NCBI GenBank assembly: GCA_014529385.2
Contig: CM043971.1
Coordinates: 92,307,340 to 92,371,339 of the forward strand
DNA length: 64,000 nucleotides
Source of the DNA: Adiantum capillus-veneris
Taxonomy: Eukaryota > Streptophyta > Polypodiopsida > Polypodiales > Pteridaceae
Direction: 5' to 3'
The translations under genes and the position numbers were made by a program. A model generated the notes under the pieces. The model was not told where the DNA came from. It saw nothing but the letters and a program-made list of their open reading frames with translations, and made no database searches. Positions 56,643 through 64,000 of the stretch are shown here, in pieces. Position 1 is the first letter of the stretch. Each line of letters opens with the position of its first letter.

Positions 56643-57347
56643 TCAGGTGTATTTTAGTTGTTGTCTCGTCATGTCTGAGGTATATGTGGTCATAACCCCA
56701 ATCTTGTCCACCATCTTCAATTGTCGCATGAATGGTCGTCCCAAGATGCTCTCATAATTGTTCTTTTTGTCAAAATCGACTATCGCAAATGTATGCTCAT
56801 ACTCGATCCCACACAAAGTGAAAATCACTTTTTCTAAGAGTCCTAGAGGCTTCTCAATGAACCCATCTGCCAATTTCAATTTCATTCTGGTAGCTATCAA
56901 AGCTGGTTTTCCCCATTTTTTCCAGATTTCCTTGGTGGCGATAGCAACTCCCGCTCCACTGTCAAGAATAGCTTTGAAAACTACTCCTTGGAATTCTACT
57001 GGTAGCGTGGTGTTTCCATCTTCTCCCTCGCAATACTCTCCAACCTTGTTTAATGGTAATGGCCTAGTGTTTAGTTGAGGCCTGTCCAACTCTCTGATCC
57101 CTTCTTGTAGCCTCAAGGTGGGGTCTCTCACTCTAGCTTTTTCTAGGCATTTACCTACTGTGGTCCACATATTTGGTCGTAACCTGAGGAGTTCTGCTAA
57201 TGTGATTGTGCATGCCACCGGGGTGGACAATAACTCAATCAATCCTTGTGAATCCATCACTTTGTTAGAAGAAAGTCTTTGAGATGGGATTGCTCTCACT
57301 TCCGACTTGGCTTCATACTCCCCTAGGTAAGGGGGTAAAGTTTTCAA
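56643..57347 (-). pseudogene. element D protease
   Basis: A 234-residue frame. GVVFKAILDSGAGVAIATKEIW at about residues 121-142 holds the catalytic D-S-G-A. IVDFDKKNNYESILGRPFMRQ gives the conserved ILGRxFL-type turn about 90 residues later. This is the canonical gypsy protease between gag and RT. Compare the extra retropepsin at 51988-52377, which has a different sequence around the active site (LLDSGAQANLI). Confidence 0.85.
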
Positions 57348-57436
57348 CGAGTCTGGTTGGCTGTCCCCGAACTAATTGATCCTTGGTCTCCCCCTTGTGA
57401 ATGTATCTCAAAGTTCATTTGTGACCTTGCTTCAAA

Positions 57437-58174
57437 TTATTCAATAGGAGGTAACATTACATTCTTTTCTTTTCTTGTGCTATTCATGTGGTTACTCATC
57501 CTATTAGCCTCATTGGCCTCACGGATTTGCTTCCACAGATCGTCTAGACCGTTACAGTCCTTACCCATTTCTATCAATGTTTTAGGCTGGAACCCGTCAC
57601 TTGCCTCATCTGTTGTATTTGGCACTATGATAGGCTCTCATCTGAACTCATAGGCATTAGTGAGTCTTTCCTTTGTTTCTACTTGCTCCTCTAAAGTTGG
57701 TTGGATAGGGGTTGGAGCTGGTGCCTCATGCCAATTTGCAGGTTTACCCAACGGGTCTTCCATCAATGATTGAGCTGTTTCAATCATCCTTTTACACATT
57801 TCCAACCTTTGTTTTTCTATTTCCGCATATAGATAAGTCATCCACCTCTATTCCTGGGTTTGGTTCTTTTTGATTATGGCTTCATAAGCCTTTAAAAGCG
57901 CATCCAACTGCTCATTTACCTTGTCTGCCAGTACAAATCCTCCTGATCCTGCACTTTTGGGCTTTGCTATTTCCTTGGGTGCTATGGTTGTCGTGGTGTG
58001 TGAGCTTAAGCTAGCTAGATCCGCTAACCGCTCTAATCTATCCTTGTATGTTTCAACTCCTCGGATAGAGCAGTTTGCTCTCGTTCTTTCTTGGCTTTCA
58101 TACGTGCCTTTCTAGCTTTCCAAGTGCTTCTCTGATTTTTTGTTTCTGAACTTTGGGCATCGGTTTTTGGCTCT
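57437..58174 (-). pseudogene. element D gag C-terminal region, broken
   Basis: Short frames (57437-57625, 57638-57841 and pieces to 58174) with charged, helical composition (YAEIEKQRLEMCKRMIETA; ERTNGLDDLW-like). They lie between the zinc knuckles and the protease. No domain was recognised. Multiple stops. Confidence 0.5.
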
Positions 58175-58792
58175 TCAACTATGGGTTCGTTCGTCATTCC
58201 CTCCACTGGAAGGTACTATTTCTAGCATGTTGAAGGTGGTTTTTGCTCCTTTGCTCGGGTTTTTAGGGCAATTGGGAATCAAATGAGTAACTCCACACTC
58301 GGTGCAATATGCGTTTACTCTAATGATTTCATCATGAGGACAATCTCTTAGCCAATGGTCTCCACCACACTTGTAGCAGGGTCCCTTGGGTTGTTGAGGT
58401 GCTCCTTGAGCTCCTCTTTGTTGGTATGCATGTCTCTGTCTGCCCATGCCTCCGTTGGCTATGAACAACAATGGTCGTTCATCTAAGCTATATCTTCCTT
58501 CTCCTGCTGCCTGTGCAGTTGTTGGTGGTCCTGTACTTCCTATCATGCTCCATAGTTCTGGTGTCGAGGGTTCATCTGGTGGATAATAGACAGAGTTTTC
58601 CGCATATCCATTGGGATCTTCATAATATGCATGCATAGCCACCAAAGCCTTATCCTTTGATTCGGTTATGGTTGGTGTGTATCTTATACTGACTGGTCGT
58701 AATCCTGGTAAGGGTGGTTGTTGCCCCAACACCGGTTGTGGTCTTTCTACACCTACAGGTCTTGGTAGGTTGCCTGCTTGATACCTAGGCAT
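58175..58792 (-). pseudogene. element D nucleocapsid with two zinc knuckles
   Basis: A 205-residue frame: a Pro/Gln-rich N-terminal half, then CYKCGGDHWLRDC at residues 139-151 and CTECGVTHLIPNC at 163-175. Both fit CX2CX3HX4C, one residue shorter than the classic knuckle, and similarly spaced double knuckles occur in large plant gypsy elements. The domain would bind genomic RNA. The frame is open but is separated by stops from the capsid frame to the right. Confidence 0.82.
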
Positions 58793-59086
58793 CGGTGGAA
58801 CTTGAGGAGAAGCTACCGGAGCTTGGGGAGCATAAGGTCTCTCTCTCTCACATATCCCTTGTTATAATAACATTCCTCGGTCCCATGGTTTGTCCATTTT
58901 TGTTCAATAGCACCCCACTTGGGTTGTTTAGCCCGGGGTTTGGTGTACAAGTTAATCTTTTTTAGCACTTCATCTACAAGCTGCTCTTAGTTTACAGCTA
59001 CTTCTCCTTTTGGTGTTGTCTTAGAAGACTTGCTTCCACTTTGTTGTGAAGATGAATCGTCTTCAAGGTCCTTGAACTCCACCTCT

Positions 59087-59608
59087 TTATAGACCGCACA
59101 ATTGTCCACAAGGTAAAGATCCTCCTTGGTCCTTTCTGGAGATGTAATTCTTCTGGAGATCCGCATTCCTTAGTCCTTGGATGAATATTAGCATAAGTCT
59201 AGACTGAGTTGGCATTTCTTTCACATGACAGAACTTAACATATCTTTTTAGTCTTAGGACTGCCTTTCGTACAGATTCCCCATCTTTCTGTTTGAATTTA
59301 TGGATTTGTGAGACGGTATTATGAGCTATCCCCCTTTGTGAGAATTCCTCAATAAATTCGTCAAACACTTCCTCCATAGACTCAAAGTCTCTACGCTCTA
59401 CAGAGTCAAACCAAATGGCAGCGTCATCCTCTAGGGTTAGTCCAAACCCTGAAAATTGGGTAGGGAAGTCGAACACCTCTTCAGCTCTAATTACACGTAC
59501 AAAGGCTGCTACATGATCTCTTGGGTCTCTGTTTCCTGTGTATTTCTTGTTTACCCATTTTTGCACTTGAGAATGTCTGATTCTACGATGGTCTACAAAC
59601 CTCATCAT
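59087..59608 (-). pseudogene. element D gag capsid (retrotransposon gag domain)
   Basis: A 173-residue frame: WVNKKYTGNRDPRDHVAAF, GFGLTLEDDAAIWFDSVE, EVFDEFIEEFSQRG and QKDGESVRKAVLRLKRY are the core of the Ty3/gypsy gag domain in the right order. The last few residues after about 59120 look out of frame. Gag would assemble the particle. Stops between 59610 and 59890 separate it from the N-terminal part. Confidence 0.88.
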
Positions 59609-59892
59609 TGGATCTCCATGTCCTAATCAATATACCTCCTCAGGTCTTCTGTAGTAGGCTGGTTCCTCTCCCAGTGGTGCTCCTAAGCCATAATTTCTAA
59701 TAGTTCTCGCCAGAGATGGTTCATCTCTTCGAACTCGTTCTAAGGGTGGCCCTCCAGGCTCTGTTGACCCTTGAGTCTTGGCTTACTCTCTCCTTGATAC
59801 CTTGAATAGAGTGGTGGTTCTTGAAAATCCCTTAGCCCTCGTATGGCTTGATAACCATCTCGGTTTTGGTCTTGTTCTAATGTTGCACTCTG

Positions 59893-60855
59893 TCAAAGCC
59901 ATGCCTGCAATGATGGTTGGTTTTGGTTGTTGAATGCCTGCGGTCGGGTGGAATGTAAGGTAGCGTCATAATCTTCTGAAAAAGGATTTGTTGACTTGCT
60001 TGGGGTGTAGGTGGCTCTTGGCACTTCCTCAGGGGCATAAGCTGATGCTCTTGGACCTGTTGCCCTTTCTACCTCCTCTGGGAGAATACGTTGGTATTCT
60101 CGCCCGTATCTATCAACAAAAACTATACCCTTCCCCATAGCAGTTTCATAAGAGAATAAGTAAAGAACCTTGTCTTTACTTAATTCGTTTAAGTATGGTT
60201 CTTTGCTGCGAAAGTAAGCGACTATACCCTCACTCTCATGCTTGTAGATTCCCACGTTCTCATTGTAAGTTGGAACCCTGGTTGTTTTCTTATCATACAT
60301 AAAAATAGCTCCGGGCCGATCAATGTTTGGTGGCGGTTGTTCAGCTTCTGAAACCATTTTCACTTTTGCCACGTTATCTCTATATCTGTTGTAATCTTCA
60401 CGGTTACTGACTATTAGATAGTGGTTCCCCTTTTTGTCTCGGAATCTATCTCCATCATCATAGACTCAAATTATCTCCAATCTTTGTGCTAGCCTCTCTT
60501 CGATACAAGTGCACTTGCGTCCTCGATAGTCAGAATAGACTAGGGCTCCCCTCGAGTTTGTTCCCTCTAAGAAGATCACAATGAGTTTGGAATCATTCAA
60601 AGGATTTAGAGAGGTGCTTCCTCCTAGCATTGGTCCGTCATAGGTGAAACCTCCTGGCTGTTGACTACCCATCATGAAGAAAGATTTGTCTGACGAAGTG
60701 TCAGTATCACTACCTTTCTCAATAATCGGTGCTAGTGGATCTAGCCTTGCCTGAGTTACACTCTCCTCGGTGGACACTAAGCTACCTTGGTCACCTACCA
60801 CCTTCTGGTCTCTAAAAATGTATCTTCCTGATCTTAAATTAATCAAACTTATCAA
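59893..60855 (-). pseudogene. element D gag N-terminal extension
   Basis: The start is taken at the Met at 60855 (MISLINLRSGRY). The frame runs to an in-frame TGA at 60463-60465 and continues in the same frame to 59893. The product is hydrophilic, with Ser/Asp and Pro-rich parts, and no domain was recognised. Its place before the capsid indicates a matrix-like gag N-terminus, or a separate small ORF. A single stop, with the frame kept across it, could be a late mutation. Confidence 0.55.
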
Positions 60856-61264
60856 TGCAATTTATCACAAATCCAACCACTCACCTGGCAAAGGATCAGT
60901 CTCCGCACAACTTCTTGCTTTGCTGCTGAATATACCTGTACACAAGAGTTTAATTTCGGCAATTGAATCAAAGCATTTATCTGCTAGAGGTTATCTTAGT
61001 AATGATTGGTATAACTGGAGAGTTAGTCTCAACCACTACTGTATTTTATACACTGCTGATGTTCTGGATTAGGTATGCTAATCTGACATTGTACTTCCCT
61101 CGGATGTTGCTCAATTTACGTAAAAAAGTTTGAATTCAGTCTTTGCTCCGTCAAATGGACAAACAAGGTCCAAATTCACTTCTGAAAGAAGTTCTGGAAC
61201 CCTTAAGCCAAATGGAATCTCACTGTTTAAGCCCAGTCAAATTTTCTCTTTAGTAGGCTCCAGT

Positions 61265-61288
61265 AGACATCCTATGCGTAGGATGTCT
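61265..61288. promoter_or_regulatory. 24-bp palindrome, leader copy 1
   Basis: Arms AGACATCCTA and TAGGATGTCT around TGCG. Role unknown: a protein-binding site or RNA hairpin are both possible. Confidence 0.85.
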
Positions 61289-61542
61289 CCTGCTTTGTTT
61301 TACCTGGATTTTTGCACTATGGATTCCTCTTTATGTGCTGAGTCCACAACTGTTTTTACTTTTTGATTTGGACAACTATAAGCTAGTCAATGAGTCAGAA
61401 ATATGTTCCGACAGAGCTTGTTGCTGATCTTGATCAGTCTAACCAACTCCAATTTGGACCAAAATTGACTAGGGGGCTTGCCTCAGGCTATACAACACCT
61501 TGCTATGCCCACTGTCAGTATCTGGCTTCAATTTCTTGCTTT

Positions 61543-61566
61543 AGACATCCTACGCGTAGGATGTCT
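61543..61566. promoter_or_regulatory. 24-bp palindrome, leader copy 2
   Basis: Same arms around CGCG, 278 bp after copy 1. Confidence 0.85.
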
Positions 61567-62053
61567 TTTTTATCAGAATGGCTTCAAATTCAAAACACAG
61601 GCTCCCCTTGAGTTGCTGATCACTTTGGTATGCTCAAAATTTGGTTTGACCCCAGACTTGACCCACAGCTTCCCCTTGATGTCAGCAACCTAGTGGTATG
61701 CTTAGATTTTGGTTTGGATTTCAAAAGTCCCCAATTTTAGCTGTTCTTGTCTTTTTCAGTCAAAAGTGCTAAAGTCCACTTTGAACCCAATTTTCTCACC
61801 CAAATGAGACGAAACCCCTCTCAGTCACTCAATATATCATGCAAGTCATGCTCATGCAGCCATCTTATGGTTTTGGTCCTAAAATAATGCTTTGGCACAA
61901 TTTGGGTAGGATGTCTGGCAATTTCAGTCTATCTGGCCTTATCCTGTCAAGATATGGTCAAATTTCCACTTTCCAGTTGAAATTAGGGTAAACCCCACCT
62001 TTTGAACACACTGGTCAACTCAAAATCCCAAAATTCCCACCAGATTAGCCTAT

Positions 62054-62077
62054 AGACATCCTACGCATAGGATGTCT
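62054..62077. promoter_or_regulatory. 24-bp palindrome, leader copy 3
   Basis: Same arms around CGCA, 511 bp after copy 2. A half-site lies between them at 61907. Confidence 0.85.
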
Positions 62078-62597
62078 CCTGGCTTGAAATTAATTTTTTT
62101 CCGGACAGAAATGCTCCTGATGCTGTGTAGCTCTATAAAAAACACTCACAATAACTTTTGGACTTCACTTAGGCTTTCAAGCACACTTTTGCGTCTTTTA
62201 CAAACTTGTGATGACTTTACCAAGCAAGTATACATGCATGAAGTGCTCTAGATCCTGAATCATGATGCCCTACTTACTCTACTCCTACTCATCATGTGAA
62301 ATGGTGATAATGGTGTTTTGGTTGCTTTCTGGCCTCTCCGGACTCTCAAGCTTTCCTCTCACCGCTTCTACCACTCCAACTCCTACTCAAGAACTCAACT
62401 AATACCTAAAACTATCTTAGTCTACCTAAATCTACCTAAGTCAAAGGATCTAGGCCAGACACACGCTTACTAGACTCCCTCTAAGACCTAGAGAGTCCTC
62501 CACCCTTTGATCCTATCTAAATGTAAAACAAGACTCTTGGCAAGACAAAAATCCCTATCCTCAAGGATTAGTCTCGGTCACCTACCTAAGGTTTTTG

Positions 62598-62615
62598 TCC
62601 CCGGCAGTGGTGCCA
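62598..62615 (-). other. element D primer binding site, tRNA-Asp-like
   Basis: Minus strand TGGCACCACTGCCGGGGA, one base from the LTR at 62617. It differs by few bases from the tRNA-Asp complement used by Athila/Tat elements (TGGCGCCGTTGCCGGGGA, from general knowledge). Confidence 0.8.
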
Positions 62616-62616
62616 A

Positions 62617-62853
62617 TGTTGGACGGATACGCTGTGACGGACGGCAGCACAGCGAGAACTAACCTAGCATATAATGTCAGCTAAGGATGAAGCTCGACCC
62701 GCAGACGCGTGGAAGCAAGCATAAGGTGTCAACCTATACTCGACTGACTCCTAACTAATTCCTACAGAGGTCTCTACCAATTGTCTAAGTCACCGTCTTC
62801 AAGAGTGTGTAAGAGGAAACTTCCTACAACGCTTTCTAGAGCCGAATACCCAT
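62617..62853 (-). repeat. element D 5' LTR, interrupted
   Basis: Matches 44233-44470 of the 3' LTR closely, from TGTTGGACGGATACGC to the CCCAT at 62849-62853, then breaks off where element F starts. The rest of the LTR must lie beyond the window. Confidence 0.92.
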
Positions 62854-63066
62854 TGACGGGAGCAAAGCGAACCCCGAACCCCGACGGCCTCTAAAACACC
62901 GGGGACCGAATGGAGCGCCTCGAGCCTGTCATGTTAAAGAAAACAGGGGCACCACCTAGCTTCAACGGCTAGGACGCAAACAACACACCACCATAACAAA
63001 GTTTTCATCCAAGAGAGATGGATGCTTGGGAGTAATGATGAAGAGGAAAGGGAATGAGATCTAGTG

Positions 63067-63097
<31 letters not shown>

Positions 63098-64000
63098 GAG
63101 AGTGAGGGAGGGGGTATAGCAGCTTAGTACTTAGGCACCACAAAAGGATGGCGAATCCGCACACCCTTCACACATACACAAGCTCACTCCAAACACAAGA
63201 TTAGGTGGCGATTCCGCACACCTCACATGGGCAAAACATTGCAAGAAAACATACACACAAAACCTCAAGCTTTATTTAGAGAATAAGGCGATGAAATGGG
63301 GAGCATAGGGTAGGGGAATGAGAAAGGAGAGAGTGGTAGAGCACATAGCGGATAGGTGGGAGTTGATGGCGAAGACTCGCACGAGGGTTATGGCCATCAT
63401 CCTTCATTTAGTTTCCCTTCATCTTCCATAGCCAAGGGTGTAGAGGTCATGCTCAAGACAAGCATGGTGATTGCGGTGATGGTGATGGTGTGGGTGTGTG
63501 TGTGTGCACTAGGCACACACAGTGCATAGTGTGTTCTTTGGTGATGTTGTGTGTTTTTGTGTGATGGTGACCCCTCTTTATATAGGGGAGGAGGGGAGGG
63601 AGAAATTCTAGAATTTAGAAATGAAGAAATCATTATCTACATAGGCCATGTGACTGTGGGCCCCACTTGTCTGGCTGTGTGTATATGTGCCAAAACAGCA
63701 GTCTCATGAGAGAGAGACTAAGAGAGAAAAATGGGTTGATGAAAAAAAAGTGAGAGGTGATATGGAGAATAAAGTAATTACAAGAGGGGAGAGAGGGGAG
63801 TGTGTTCAGAGGTGAATCTGTGTGCAGATGTGTGTGAACACAAGAAAAATCAGGTAACCACCGGGTGGGGATGGGTCTGTGGGTACCTTTTTCAGTGAAA
63901 CTGAGTGTGTGTGAGTGTGGGGGAGGTTATTTAGCTACAAGACAAGAGACATGGCACCCTTTAGAGAGAGAGGGGGGTATTTGGGTCATGGGATATGATA
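62854..64000 (-). mobile_element. element F: LTR element inserted in the D LTR, left part
   Basis: TGACGGGAGC starts exactly where the D LTR is broken, so CCCAT is the likely target site. GGGGCACCACCTAG (about 62947-62960) and a minus-strand TATA (CCCCTATATAAAGAGG, 63572-63587), about 730 bp from the end, parallel the insertion at 19847-22446. An impure AG microsatellite lies at 63067-63102 and GT/CA-rich tracts near 63490-63560. Open frames are low-complexity. It runs off the window, so size and coding capacity are unknown. Confidence 0.7.
63572..63587 (-). promoter_or_regulatory. TATA box of element F
   Basis: Minus strand CCCCTATATAAAGAGG, a strong plant TATA context. Transcription would run leftwards. 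Confidence 0.55.

Larger units (their letters stand above)
60856..62597 (-). other. element D leader, about 1.7 kb
   Basis: Noncoding region between primer site and gag. It holds three full palindromes (61265-61288, 61543-61566, 62054-62077) and one half-site (61907-61916). GATTTGGA occurs 77 bases after the first palindrome (61365), the same offset as in the post-pol array. The unit is therefore the same repeat family. Packaging and dimerisation signals would be expected in this region of a retroelement. Confidence 0.75.
44233..62853 (-). mobile_element. giant Ty3/gypsy element D with accessory ORFs
   Basis: Minus-strand element of about 18.6 kb visible. Order from right to left: broken 5' LTR, tRNA-Asp-like primer site, 1.7-kb leader, gag, protease, RT, RNase H, integrase, post-integrase retropepsin and basic ORFs, 2.8 kb noncoding, coiled-coil ORF, polypurine tract, 940-bp 3' LTR. 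The primer-site type and a 3' extra ORF recall the Athila/Tat group, from general knowledge. The exact lineage is not established. Stops, frameshifts and an integrase active-site change show it is inactive. Element F interrupts its right LTR at 62853. Confidence 0.9.

Noticed and set aside
62934-63633. Ser/Leu-rich and His/Thr-rich frames near the window end as genes
   Set aside because: They translate AG and GT/CA repeats inside the LTR of element F.

Overview
The window looks like repeat-rich nuclear DNA of a land plant. All the coding sequence that can be recognised with confidence is eukaryotic: Ty1/copia and Ty3/gypsy LTR retrotransposons, decayed plant PPR genes and a plant receptor-kinase fragment. 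The PPR wording, the very large gypsy elements and the low gene density would suit a fern. That is my inference from style and not proven by any marker here. No intact host gene, tRNA or rRNA was recognised.

Layout. 1-1351 is unassigned purine-rich DNA. 1352-1773 is a minus-strand LTR remnant with an initiator-tRNA-Met primer site. 1842-4157 is a 5'- and 3'-truncated plus-strand Ty1/copia pol. It abuts a minus-strand cysteine-rich gene remnant (4157-5640). 5880-8060 is a row of decayed PPR modules (minus strand) with a small CrRLK1L-like kinase piece joined on. 8061-9177 holds an unexplained GC-rich island. 9178-16550 is a minus-strand Ty3/gypsy chromovirus (element B). A related LTR lies head-to-head at 17206-18857 (element C). 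19354-23130 is a 74-bp minisatellite split by a precise 2.6-kb TG...CA insertion with a CTAA target duplication. 23230-25481 carries exon-like pieces of an unrecognised gene on both strands around a 100-bp AG repeat. 26580-35205 is a complete but mutated plus-strand Ty3/gypsy element with two 1134-bp LTRs and dual RNase H (element E). 35206-44232 is mostly unassigned AT-rich DNA. 44233-62853 is a giant minus-strand Ty3/gypsy element (D). Its right-hand LTR is broken by another LTR element (F, 62854 to beyond the window end).

Element D is the most unusual feature. Reading on the minus strand it runs LTR, tRNA-Asp-like primer site, long leader, gag, protease, RT, RNase H and integrase. These are followed by a second retropepsin-like ORF, a basic ORF with W-x-P-K motifs, about 2.8 kb of noncoding DNA, a long coiled-coil accessory ORF that ends 52 bp before the 3' LTR, and the polypurine tract. 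Seven copies of a 24-bp palindrome lie in its noncoding parts. The 10-nt arms are AGACATCCTA and TAGGATGTCT around a 4-nt centre. Three copies are in the leader and four are in the post-pol region, the latter spaced exactly 285 bp apart. The arms are identical in all seven copies while the surrounding repeat units have diverged strongly, and all differences fall in the central four bases. I regard this palindrome and repeat system, together with the post-integrase retropepsin ORF, as the best candidates for something not previously described.

All elements seen here carry stops, frameshifts, deletions or catalytic substitutions, so this is a graveyard of nested retroelements and not a set of active ones. 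Element F inserted into D, and an unlabelled LTR element inserted into the minisatellite. The shared GGGGCACCACCTAG motif suggests these two insertions are related.
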